From Chaunax sp. Z400 (taxonomy: Eukaryota; Chordata; Actinopteri; Lophiiformes; Chaunacidae), in assembly GCA_037577475.1 (NCBI GenBank), contig CM075184.1, forward strand, positions 13,134,094 through 13,198,093: a stretch of DNA of 64,000 nucleotides, written 5' to 3'. The position numbers and the translations under genes were made by a program. Positions 21,561 to 33,099 of this stretch are shown here, piece by piece; the first letter of the stretch is position 1; the number at the start of each line of letters is the position of its first letter. The notes beneath the pieces were generated by a model that was not told the DNA's origin, made no database searches, and was given only the letters and a program-made list of their open reading frames with translations.

Positions 21561-23479
21561 CACTTAGTCTTGATCTGATGTTTCTTCTCATCTTAATTTT
21601 AATTTGCCTTGAAAGTCTTTGGAATCCTTGCAGGCAGCTATTTTCCCATTTGCAGTAATAAACTACTTTAATTTACTGGATCCTTATAAATAAAGCATTT
21701 GATAGGCATATTCTACATGTATGGTCTATGTATGTACACAGCAGGAAATCAGCGTTTTGAAACAAGCTGTAAAATGTCTGCTGGTGGTCTGTGAGCACTG
21801 GTTAGAACCTGCTGACCTGGCTGATATGTGTGAGGCTTCCAGCTGTGGTTGGTGATGTGTGTGTCATGATCATAGAAGTGAGAGTAATGCTAATGCTCAA
21901 TGTCTCTAAATTTATCTCAGTGGTGTCAGTCCATACATGAGAATACCCTCATCCTCATCCCTGCAAATTAGACTTTTCTGTTCAGAGCCATGACAGTTCA
22001 TGTGTTGCTGGGGAGTGCAGGGTTTGTGGTGTGATGTTTATGGAGTGCCTGCTGTGCCATTAACCCGATAAAGAATATCTTACTTTTACCCATAAAAGAA
22101 TTAGCTTCTTGTACCTCCTGCAAAATTGAACTGCTCTGCATGTGTGAGAACAGTGGGAGCGGGAACAAAATGAGCGGGAACAAAATGAGCTCTCACGACC
22201 AACAGCGCCAGTATGCATTCATTATTCATATTAATTGATTTTGGCAGTTTGGAGACAATACCTTGTAATGCAACACCCATGCAGGACAGGAAGACGGTAA
22301 ACACACGCTAATCTCCTCCAGCATGAGGACTGAACAAGCTGCTTTCTGCTCACATGACTTCTTCGCACATCAACCTGGAACTGTCAGGAACCGTGTTACA
22401 GTACTCAGGTTTTATACTTGATGCTGGAGTGTGTTTTATACAATTAAAGCATCATGTTGTTTATCATGTAGAAACACTTATTAGTCAGTCAGAATGGATT
22501 TAGCCATTATGCACTTTGTTTTCATATATTAAGCAGACTGGTTCTATATTTGTACTAGAATGCTATGAGCAGAATCTCTCATACAAAACATGCAAATGTT
22601 TCCACTACAGTGGAAAAGATGCCCACATTCATTCAGACAGAATAAAATGAATTGAAGATTATGTTTATGGGATATTGAGAATCTTTGAATGTTCTTCTGC
22701 TTATTATTCTAAAAATCTAAATTGTAAAAAGTCCATGTTTTCACCGATATCGTTTTATTTGATCACAATGCTGCTGAGCTGACAAAAGGAGAGATGAGAT
22801 GTTTCACACTCACTTGGCAGAAATGCAGTGATAAAAAGAATCTTGCATCTTGATGTAAATGGCAATGCACTCAGCATCGTGCCACAATTAAAATTTAATG
22901 AGTGCTCTCCATTCTGTTCAGACGAAGCAGTCAGATGTTACTGTGCAGACGCCGCTTCTCAGCCTCTCCTTTCCCCTCACCTACTGCATACCAGCTCTTT
23001 TCCACTGGCATGCAATTTCGAAACAACCCACATGAAAAATAATATTAGGCTTCTTTAAAGAAAAGCATTCCTGTTCAGACTGACCTTCATCTTTAAAAAT
23101 TGTGCTTGAGTTTCATCTGCTGCATGATGACATTTCTTTAAGTGATCAATGGAAGATCTGAATAAAAAGGAAAGATTCCTGATCTACTTCTCTTTGGTTT
23201 AGTGTAGCTGATAATCATGATTAATCATGGATAGAACTTTTTTTTCCTGCATTTGAAACAGCACCTGACATACGGCTGGTGCTTCTATAAACCTGAATAC
23301 ATGTAAATGTCCACTCTGTCTTTCAATATCTCTCACACACATTGACAGAAAATCCCCCTGTCTGTTCCTAATCATATTTCAACATGGTGGATGATGCATA
23401 ATTACATATTTGCAGGTTGCTAATCTGCAGCAGTGTCCTCATGTTTATTATGAGGTGGAGAAGCTTTTGACACAGATCT
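21561..23479. other. Gene-free stretch
   Basis: No supported exon, RNA gene or element. A short direct repeat gagcgggaacaaaatgagc occurs twice in tandem near 22157-22190. Confidence 0.5.
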
Positions 23480-23800
23480 GATAATCTGTACAGGATGCTG
23501 GAATGAGGCTACGAGAGTCGACTGCAGCACATGGATTGCCATGAAATGTTCGTACCAGTATCCACGATCCCCTGCCTTTTCATTTAGCTTCACGTGCAGG
23601 TCAAAATGTTCACTTTTCAATTGAAACCTATTAAATGTATTGTCACAAAATTGTATGCAAACAATGCACCAACTGAATTTGGTGGTCATCTGACTCTAAC
23701 CACCAGCAGGGTGATGGATCACCATGGAATTTGGAGCATGTTCTCCTCAGGATGGATTATAATAACTAGCATCACTGTGACCAAATACCCTCATTCATGA
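23480..23800 (-). repeat. Teleost interspersed repeat fragment
   Basis: It contains tggtggtcatctgactctaa, ccaccagcagggtgatggat and cacatggattgccatgaaat, shared phrases of a widespread fish repeat. Part of the same family as 21270-21560 is likely. Confidence 0.45.
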
Positions 23801-24302
23801 GATGCCACAGCAGCAGCCTTAGTAACATGATTGAGAATCGTGAATGCAACCACTTGTTCCTCTCAGGAAGAAGCATCAAATTCTCAGTCTCTGGACAAAA
23901 AATTATGTTTCTGTCGAACCACTCCTAAAATTCACTGCATTATAAGAAAGACTCTGTGGACAAATGATCATTTATCTGATACCAATAACTTTAAGTAATG
24001 TGCATGACTTCTCCCTGTTTTCATGTTTTTAAGATTGGACCTCCTTTGCATAATTTCCATCCCATCCCATAAGAGCTTGAAGCAGCTTTGCAAAACTGTT
24101 CTCTTTTTTCCTCTTGTGCTCATTAGTTTCTTCTCTCCTCTTGTAGGAAAATAGTCTTAAAATATAAAAAAAATAGTGTTAGTTTTATGAGTAAAGATAT
24201 ATTTGTTCTGTTGCCGGCCTCACCTCCTCTAAACCCAACAGGGGTTGGCTGACTCAGGAGTTTCTTGAAGCAGTATACAGGTGCTGGGTTGGGGGTGGGA
24301 TA

Positions 24303-24340
24303 GATGGATGGATGGATGGATGGATGGATGGATGGATGGA
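24303..24340. repeat. (GGAT)n microsatellite
   Basis: About nine GATG units at the end of a degraded retroelement tail (...gctgggttgggggtgggata). Confidence 0.95.
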
Positions 24341-24844
24341 AACCGCAGACTTTTCCTCTTTAAATTGGGATTGAACCAAAATCCATGAACAGCTGTCCTT
24401 CAACTACTGCAAGTACTTCAAATACCATACAAGTATCTCCCTCTGGTTATTGGCAGAACTGCAGCTCTATTAATTTGTAAAACTCATATTGTCAGCTTGC
24501 ACATATTATGGTGAGCAAAGCGGTCGACCGCCACACATAACAGGTGTTATAGAAAAGGAAAACTGACTCTAAATTAGCTGTCAAAGGAAATCACGACAGG
24601 TTTTCTCTCAGTGACACTGAGGATGATACAACACATGGATCCACTAAATACTGCAAGGACTCGAATTTGCCAAAGCATGCTTTAGCTCAGTGATGGATTG
24701 CAACCAAAAGAGCTGAGCTTTCATTCAGTGGTCAGGAGGAGCTGCCTGCTTCAGCAGTTCTGTAACCCCTTAAAAAAGAGCAGCTTTATGGTAATTGGCA
24801 TGGAAGTATTAAAGTGATAAATAATAAGTGTTCTTTGTGTATGT

Positions 24845-24948
<104 letters not shown>

Positions 24949-25454
24949 GGGGGGCTTGTTTTACTAATGCTACTAATTTGCCTTGATATTGAACTGATAA
25001 ACACTTGTAAGCTGCTCTCTGTTTACATTTTATTATTATACCTGTACACCAATATTTATTTTATCCAAAATATGATGAAATCTCTGAATCTGTTGTATAG
25101 TTATTTGCACACTGGAGATGCTACATTGAGTCAACTTCACAAACAGTAAGTTTGCTGCATTCATTTTAAGTAAGGCGTGGGAGTAGATTTGCATTTAAGG
25201 CGAAAAAACCTGACATTTCTGCTTGGATCACTTGGTTTAAAGAGCTTGTTCTCCTCACTCATCAGCCATCTTCTTTTCACTTGGTGACTCTCTGGAATGC
25301 CTTTCTTCAATTTTGAAGTAAATTCAAAATTACTTGAAGCTATGGCACATGAATGTTTTCTGACCTTGTGAAGTGAAAGACAAAAGAAGCTCTGCTCATC
25401 GTGCTGTGGTTGCATTACATTAAGATTGTGTAAGGGCCAGTTATAACATAGTAA

Positions 25455-25690
25455 TATGACCCTGATTCCAAGGAAGCTGGGACGCTTTTTAGAATGTTAA
25501 TAAAAGCAGAATTCAAATGAACTGTGTTTACAGACAATCTCCATGTAATGATGTCTTTTATACAATCATGTGTTTCACAAAGTGGTGAACCTCGCTCTAT
25601 CCTTGTTTGTGAACGACTGAGCCTATCAAGGATGCCCCTTTCACGCCCAATCATACTCAACTTGTTTGGGATGTACAACAAAATGCAAGC
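25455..25690 (-). repeat. Dispersed GTTGGGAC-family repeat, copy B
   Basis: On the + strand it starts gaccctgattccaaggaagc tgggac and contains ttcacaaagtggtgaacctc, tgtttgtgaacgactgagcc and cccctttcacgcccaatcat. This is the reverse complement of the core of copies A and C. Confidence 0.65.
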
Positions 25691-25744
25691 TGTAGTTGCT
25701 TTATGCTACACACAAAACATAACATTATTGTGTATGATGGGGTG

Positions 25745-26350
25745 TGGAGAATGACTTCAGGAGTCTCACAGCTGCTATGTCCGTTGGAGTGCAGTGGATA
25801 CTTTTGTATTGCTTGCGAGACAGCAGCAAGGTTGACAGGCTGTAGTCGGGGTGAGTGTTGTCTTTTGGTATCCCTCAGGGCTCTGTGTAGATACCTCACC
25901 AATATCACATATTCTCTGTGTACCGAGGATGTTCTGGACACTTTTGATCACTCTGTGCAGAGCTCTCCCGTACTGGGACCTGGACAAACCATGCCAGTTT
26001 GTGATGTTTCCAGCCACAATGCTTACTGCTGCTCCTCTTTAGAAGTTGACAAACTTGGCAGCCCTGAGTGGAAGCAGTGAGGCCACCAATCTGAACAGTG
26101 TGGGACCTCTGGGGAAGTCCAATATCCAGCAGCAGAGTGTAGTACTTAAGGCTAACCTGCTACGTTTGCCAATTAGTTTCATGGAGGAAGATTGAACGCT
26201 GAGTTGAAATCAACAAACAACATCCTGATGTGGGTGAAAACTGAGAAGAGGCCAGTGGAAATGGTATCCTCTGTGGATCTGTAGGCTCTAAATGCAAACT
26301 GGTGTGGGACCAGGCTGGGTGGGATGTCGTGTTTGATGTGCGAAGAATAA
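25745..26350 (-). mobile_element. LINE reverse transcriptase fragment (Rex1/L2-like), decayed
   Basis: Read on the - strand there are broken pieces of a non-LTR retrotransposon ORF2. One is a QFAFRAYRSTEDTISTGLFS segment followed by MLFVDFNSAFN (RT palm motif). A large internal deletion follows, then NITNWHGLSRSQYGRALHRV IKSVQNILG from the C-terminal region. Stops, frameshifts and deletion show it is dead. The clade is inferred from motif style only. Confidence 0.7.
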
Positions 26351-28680
26351 GTTTCTCAAAGCACAGGGTATACATAACTAAAATACATATATAAAAACCT
26401 TGAGCTGGGTCTAAAGAGGGGAACTTTTATGTGTCAGATTTAAGTTGTTGAATTTATTTAGGTATGTGCTTGGCTAATGCTTAACCACTGCAACAGTACT
26501 TTATAGGTTAAGTCCAGTTACATCCATGTAGGTGACATCTACATTCTCAGTTTTTCATTTTCCAACAATAGTCCCTCAGTCAATTTTTTTTCACTTGCTG
26601 TTGATAAATGTGTTTCATTGCATCACTTAGAAATATCATCAAACAGGACAGCTTGGAGGGAATTTATTTCTAAAGCAAACTGTAGCCAGGCCTGTATAAG
26701 TCCTGTCCCAAAGTGCTTTGTGTGAAAATTTGCATTTGATTATTTCCCTTTGCTCTCCTTCTTCCATTAGCAACACAACTTCATCGTTCTCAAGGACTGT
26801 GAATGTAAAATAGCAATCTAACTAACAAAGTATTATCAATCTAAATGGTCTCTGTGGTGTATTGTATATGTTATGAGATAGTGAAACCATTTTTCATTAG
26901 TGCTCTTCATAATATTACTCTCAGCAAAGCTCAGTCTGCTGCAAAATATTATGATGCATGCATACACAGCCTCAATATTAAGCTCACAGATCACTGACTG
27001 ACATTCCAAGGCTTTGAAAACCAAATGGTTAAATGTCACATTGATATCAGAGCAAATTTTATTTTGAACATCTCTATCCACAGCCAGACCTCGCCCCTCT
27101 CCCTCTATCTCTGTCCGCATATCGCTGTCAGTCTGCAGTTCATTTGTCTTTCTTGTGCCTGAGGCTGATGTCAGATACAGAGAGCAGCACATTAAAGCAG
27201 AGCACCGGCTCTCGTTTTCCAGAAGTTAAAATGAAAAATGGACTTAGAATGCCAATAGTCGAAGATAAAAATGAGTTTTAGGGATTTTGAGCCCCTTATC
27301 TCACTCAGTCAGTTTGGAGCTGGTGCTACAAAGACACAGAGAGGACTGTGGCTTCAGAGATCCTCCCAGCTATCCCTCTGGGTGCAGGGAAGTGTACATC
27401 CGGACGCACATATTATATTTGATATTCTACTGTTTTTAACCTTTTTAAAGTTTTTTTTCTATTTCATACATGCATTTTGAAAGTTCTCTGCTCTTTGACA
27501 TTTCTGTTAGAAGTTTCGTCTGATGCCAGTTTTGTGCAGCATTTTTAAGGAGGAAATTAGAAAGAAAGATTGAGCATTCAGCCTACTAATCCCTATTTTC
27601 TGCTGCAGTCACTCTGTAAAGATTTCCAACAGGTATTAAAAGTAGGACCGGTGTTTGAAGTTCTGTTTAAAAAGCTTCAGTGAGTCCATATTTTACTTGC
27701 TAGTAAGTGTAGACTTTGAGAGTTTGAGCCATGAAACACCCAGAAATCTCTTCAGCTGTGTTTAATTAGCCTTTGAATGGAAATTAGAAAAAAGAATGCT
27801 AATGTCCATGAAATTCCCCTGTTATTCTCCAGAGAGTGGGGTTTAATGGAAAAGACTCTTACTGCTTGTCAACCAGAAATGTGATTAAGCTCTGAAATAT
27901 TCTCTGTCAACTGAAAAACCCTCCTTGAGTCTTCATCAACAGTGACTCACATATTGCCTGTTTTGTTATGTGTTCTTCAGCAGTACAAATGAAGAGGAAA
28001 ATTATTTGACTTGCCTCCATTTAATACCAAATTCAAATTTTTGTGTCTGTTCTTTTGCAACACATTTTCAGTAGTGATAGTGCAGAATATTACTCTGAAC
28101 AAAGGGAATGAGGGGATTTGCATGATGTATGCATGTTGAGTGGAGGAATGAGCTGTGAAGCTACAGTTCCTTTTCATTTCAATCTGTTATCAGTTCTATT
28201 ACCCTCACACCTGTTATCATTTGAAATGATTTCACAGTGTTTATAACAATCAATAGTACTGTGTATGTCTTATTCTGGATTAACATTTAAATGCACTGTT
28301 GAGTTAAATTGCTATATAATGTCACAAATATACAGTACAAATCCAGTCACCATCTGGAGCTCATTAAATCTGTTATGTCACAATGAAATATCCTGCTGAA
28401 ATCATACCATGATTTGGGGAAATATAGGCTTTGGTTTCTTGTCGCTGTGAGGAAATCCTACCAAGACATGATCTAAGTTCTTTGGTAGGCTGTGCATAAT
28501 CAGTACGCACAATACTTCACTATGAAAACCAACTTCAGGAATACATAATACTATTCCCATCTTAAGTTTTGGGTTAATATCTGATTTTTAAGAAAAATAC
28601 AGAATCTGACTCCATGCTAGCTTCTCTGTGAGGCTTTAATTAGGCCCTTTGAGCTACAATCCAATGGGGCGCTATGAAAA
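26351..28680. other. Gene-free stretch
   Basis: No element or exon recognised. Some AT-rich homeodomain-like cores (ttaattag) occur around 27770 and 28640. These could be regulatory but there is no direct evidence. Confidence 0.45.
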
Positions 28681-28689
28681 ACATACATA

Positions 28690-29215
28690 AACCAGAATGT
28701 GATATTTTGTAAATCATTTTTATCCAATACTCAGTTGACAGGAGCCTTTGAACAGTACAATGCAAAGTATAGTACTTTGTACAAAGACAATACATTTTTG
28801 AATATTTTTTACCTCACCAACTTCACTGATTTTTGTATATGTTTATTATGAATTTGATACCGGCAACACATTTCAAACAAGTTGGGACAGGGGCAACAAA
28901 AGACTGGGACTGTAGCTGAATGCTCAAAAGCACCAGATTTAAACATTCTACAGATGAGCCGATTTTATTGGTAACAGGTGATAGTGTAATTATATATGAT
29001 AGTATGAAGGGAGCATCCACAAAAGGCTCAGTTATTCACAAGCAAAGATGGGGCCATCAAGGTCCATCACTTTATTAAACATGTGATTGTATTGGCCAAT
29101 AACATGGGCTCAAGAACACTTCCTAAACTTGTTGTATGTAAACACAGTTCATTTGCAAACGATTGTATTCTGTTCTTATTTAAGTTTTTCACAATGTACC
29201 GACGTTTTTGGAATT
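28690..29215 (+). repeat. Dispersed GTTGGGAC-family repeat, copy C
   Basis: Best preserved copy: gaatttgataccggcaacac, aacaagttgggacaggggca acaaaagactgggac, ggtaacaggtgatagtg and ttcacaagcaaagatggggc. It shares order and orientation with copy A. Confidence 0.7.
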
Positions 29216-29879
29216 GTAGTTGTAAATGCTGATGTCTATGTTAAGATAGGCACAGTAATTACGCTGACCTAGACTAAGGCTATAACATCCTTCCTGTAGT
29301 TTAGTTGGAATGCCAGTCATTTCTTTTGCCAGCGTATACTGTATAGTGCACAAATAAAAGAGAGGCATGCAACTTTGACAGTAAACCATTCCCACAAGGA
29401 CTCTAGTGGAATATGGTGAATCTAAATACATTGGTTTTAATGAGCATCCTCAGGTAGGGCCTCTCTATGACAGCATTGCTGGCAACTCACAGTGAAAGTG
29501 TGAGGGCACATCCACATTTTATTTCTAGATGTTGCTCTATTGTTTCATGCGTGTGCTGTACCCGGAAATCTTTTTGCCTTTGATGATACGATCATCCTTT
29601 ATTCTTTCTCATGGTGCATTTCATAAGATTTGGCAGGCATCTTTTGTACTGAAACGAGGGGCATATCTCATTTATTTAAGTCTTTGCTGAAATACTGTCA
29701 TGCAGCCTCCTGCAAAATACATTTGAACTCTAGGAACAACTTGAAATTGCACTTTCTATAACACATTTGGACATTTCAATAGTGTTTTCCCATTCCCAAC
29801 AAAAATACTGCAGTACCCTCTGCCTTAATCATTCACAACATGGGGCAAGAGCATTTATTTTTAGAATTCTTTTTCAGGG

Positions 29880-30060
29880 TTGGAGGGAGACCCGAGATAC
29901 ATTGAATAGAAAGCTTTGGAGTTTCTGGGTTTGCATTTTCTCCCTGTCTACGTTGGTTCACCCTAGGTACTCAAGCTCCCTCCCAAATTCCAAAAACATG
30001 CAATATAGGCAAAATTGGTGACTCTAAATTGCCCATAGGTGTGAATGGTTGTGGGTGTAG
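29880..30060 (+). repeat. Common teleost interspersed repeat fragment
   Basis: Contains aaattggtgactctaaattg cccataggtgtgaatgg, the same family as 17190-17500. It abuts the Penelope-like element. Confidence 0.6.
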
Positions 30061-30064
30061 ATTC

Positions 30065-31320
30065 TCATTTATCCAGGTCATGGTAATCCATGAAAGTTGA
30101 ATCTGAAGCAACTGGACTTGTGTTTGGGGTTTGAAGACGTTTCACCTCTCATCCAACAGGCTTCTTCAGTTCTGACTGACTGGTGGGGAGTTCCAGATAT
30201 TTAAACTCTTCTGAGATCACTAACATGTTGACAGTCGTTAAGGTCGCTCGTTAACAGTTCTGCTGAGGCTGCTGTCACCTTGACGGTCGTTGAAGTCACT
30301 CGTTTATAGTTCTTCTGAGGTTGCTAACACATTGACAGTTGTTGAAGTTATTTGTTTATGCGAAAGAACTATTATGGGTTGTTACAGTCGTTTAAGACAC
30401 AAGTGGTTTGTTTGCCTAATGGGCATCATATGAGTCGTTAGCATTATTCTGTTTCAGTTAACTCAAGGTGTGAATGGTGTTGAAACTTTCTGGGGAGAGA
30501 TGTTAGACTGCATTGAATGTTGGTGAGAGGTGGTGGCGTAGACCCCCACCTCTGTTTAGAGATGGTCACTTTGGACCAGGTATGGGCCTCACTTGAACTC
30601 TGCCTTACCACCACTTACTTTAAATACAACGAGGGCTTCTACAGACAGAAACATGGATGTGCCATGGGTTCCCCAGTGTCTCCTATCATGGCTAATCTCT
30701 ACATGGGGGAAGTGGAAAATAGAGCACTGAGCTCCTATAAGGGTACCCCACCTTGCCACTGGTTCAGATATGTGGATGACACCTGGGTTAAAATCAAAAC
30801 CCAAGAAGTGGAAGCTTTCACAGAACACATCAACGCAGTGGACAAGAACATCAAGTTCACCAGGAAGGATGTCAGGGAGAACCAACTTCCTTTTCTAGAC
30901 TGCGCAGTAGAGATTGAGATGAAAACATACACACACAGACCAATACCTGCTCTTTGACTCACACCATCCACTTGAACACAAGCTGGGAGTCATCAGAACC
31001 CTTCAACATCGGGCTGAGAATGTCCCTAACAAGACAGAGGGAAAAGAAAAGGAGCACACACATCTCAAGAAAGCCCTTAAGACATGTGGCTACCCTAACT
31101 GGGCCTTTGACAAATCATCTAAGAACTGTCAAAAGACCAACGCTAAAACACTGTCATCCCATATGTGGCTGGAGTATCCGAAAAATTAAGAATGATTTTC
31201 TCCAAGCACAACATCATGGTGCACTTCAAACCCAGCAACACCTTTAGACAAAAACTGGTTCATCCGAAGGACAAAACATCCGAACACAAACTCAGTAACG
31301 TTGCAGTCCAATGCAGTTAG
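30065..31320 (+). mobile_element. Penelope-like retroelement fragment (reverse transcriptase)
   Basis: An open frame at 30517-30957 carries an RT with KHGCAMGSPVSPIMANLYMG (GSPxSP motif, 30646-30705) and RYVDDTW with the catalytic YVDD at 30769-30780, then LPFLDCAVEIE. After a frame change it continues DSHHPLEHKLGVIRTLQHRA and, near 31215-31310, HFKPSNTFRQKLVHPKDKTS. This order is typical of Penelope/Neptune-type elements. The 5' RT motifs and the C-terminal GIY-YIG nuclease are missing. The 5' non-coding part (30065-30516) has repeated blocks (gacagtcgttaaggtc / gacggtcgttgaagtc / gacagttgttgaagtt). Confidence 0.75.
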
Positions 31321-31789
31321 GAGTGCACAGACTTATAGACTAAATGCTACACCCGATATGCGTGTTGCGCTCTCCTCTTGTACACCTGACTGCAATACCA
31401 AAGAACAAGCAATAATCCATTTGATTTAATGATGAGAGGGAAATATGAGTCTGTTAATTACGCCAAAATGCACTTAATTTGTCTCATATAAAGTAGTTAA
31501 ATGTGTGTTGTTTAACTGATGTGTGCCTGTTTAATTTAAAATGCACATAAGTTCTCAAATAAAAATATGAACATATGAAGACTCAGACTCAATGCATTTT
31601 CTCATTTATAAAGTAGACTACTTAAAATGTTTATATTTTAATAAGAGAAGATAAGAACAATGAGATACCACACCCCTCCTAAATGCACTTATTTGACCGT
31701 ATCTATAAAGTATTTAAAATATGTCCAATATATATTTTCAATAAGCATACAATGTAGTTGTAATTTAAATGTATCACTTTGAAATGGCT

Positions 31790-31973
31790 GGTTTACCTTT
31801 TCAAGATAAAAGGATGATGCAGATGGCAGTAAAATGGTCAGAAATGTTCATTTATGTGCAAATTGTTAATCTTGCAATTTATAGATAAGGCCTATTGTCA
31901 TTTGGGTTGTGATGGCTTGTCATTTTAAAAATGTGGGTCCCCAGAAAAAAAGGTTGTGAACCACTGGTATAAC
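31790..31973 (-). mobile_element. hAT-like terminal fragment
   Basis: On the - strand it begins cagtggttcacaaccttttt ttctggggacccac and continues tttttaaaatgacaagccatc. The same start occurs at 53361 on the + strand, so these are two members of one family in opposite orientation. The other end of this element is not identified. Confidence 0.6.
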
Positions 31974-32300
31974 GCATATAAAAGTTGAGCTAAAAAAATG
32001 CGCATTGCTGCAGTAACTACATAACCATGTTTCCAAGGCTCTATTCAAAACATTCCTTTGTTTAATGGCCTTGCTTTTGTATTAGACAATGGAGAGAGAG
32101 ACAGGAATAACTCACATATAACTCATCACTCACAGTGATCTAAATGTGTGTGTGTGTGTGTGTATATATGTTATAATAATAACACTCTACTCGTTTTTCT
32201 GAAAATACCAAAATAGCTCAACACAGTTGAATAGGATTTTACACAAGAGACCCAATATTTTGTACTTTTATTTCATTAACGTGATCTCACATAGTGTGAT

Positions 32301-32344
32301 ACTTTATTTTATTTTATTTTATTTTATTTTATTTTATTTTATTT
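32301..32344. repeat. (TTTTA)n microsatellite
   Basis: About nine units. On the - strand this gives repeated AATAAA hexamers 60-100 bp past the stop of the candidate exon at 32407-32577. Confidence 0.95.
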
Positions 32345-32406
32345 CAGCATGCACACAGGCTCTCCGAAGCTTCCATCAGGCATTAGCAAAACATCAAACG
32401 CTTGAC

Positions 32407-32577
32407 TCAGTCAGCTAATTTGATTGGTTCGTAGATGTTCCCGAGCTCTCGTTCTATCTCGCGATACTGAAGATCCTTCCCAGTCAGAAGCAGATCCCAG
32501 AGTGTGCTCAGTTGCTGTTGTGACTGGGAGGCAACACGGTCAGCTGGGTTATCTTTGGCTGAACAGTGATTCAGCCT
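32407..32577 (-). CDS. Candidate terminal coding exon, unknown protein (weak)
   Basis: After a possible acceptor (ttttttacttcag|) the - strand stays open for 55 codons and ends TGA. It reads LNHCSAKDNPADRVASQSQQ, then a leucine- and charge-rich helical part (LSTLWDLLLTGKDLQYREIE) and RELGNIYEPIKLAD. Composition looks protein-like and AATAAA signals follow within about 100 bp. About 300-600 bp upstream on this strand (32.8-33.1 kb) the DNA is relatively CpG-containing and promoter-like. I do not recognise the family, find no convincing partner exon, and cannot exclude chance or a transposon relic. Confidence 0.3.
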   Translation of the reverse strand, partial: RLNHCSAKDNPADRVASQSQQQLSTLWDLLLTGKDLQYREIERELGNIYEPIKLAD

Positions 32578-33099
32578 GAAGTAAAAAATAAAATAGTAGT
32601 GTAAACTAACCGACCATCCCGAAAACAACTACTACTGGTATCCAAACAAACTCTGCTCGACAGCTTTAATCCAGAAGGTAAGGTTGCTAGCCTTAACATT
32701 ATGTCTTGTTGGCTTCTACTGTCCAGGCACTCATATGCAGTGCTAGCTGGTATCTTCACAGTTTCATATCAGCAAAGCGACATTTATTTCCTATCAGTCT
32801 TCGTGTCCTCTTGTGTCACTTCTTCGCCTCGTAGAAAACTTCACTGCTTGATTTTCAATTCAACCTTCAGGTTATCGGCTTGTGATGAGGGAAACCATAT
32901 GGGGAATGTAGAAACTTCAGAGCTCACTCCTGACTCTGTGGAATGTATAACCCTGTTAGCTTGTATGCTAACGATACATATGTTTAGAATAAAGTAGCTG
33001 TTGGCTTGCTCACCAGCTAGCTGGCTAGGTCGCCCATCGGCTGAACAGTAACATATCAGTGTTTTACATTATTGTCCTGTTGGAGAGGTCGTTATGAGG

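Noticed and set aside
30589..30971. Minus-strand frames across the Penelope-like RT
   Set aside because: They are antisense shadows. The + strand carries the RT motifs.
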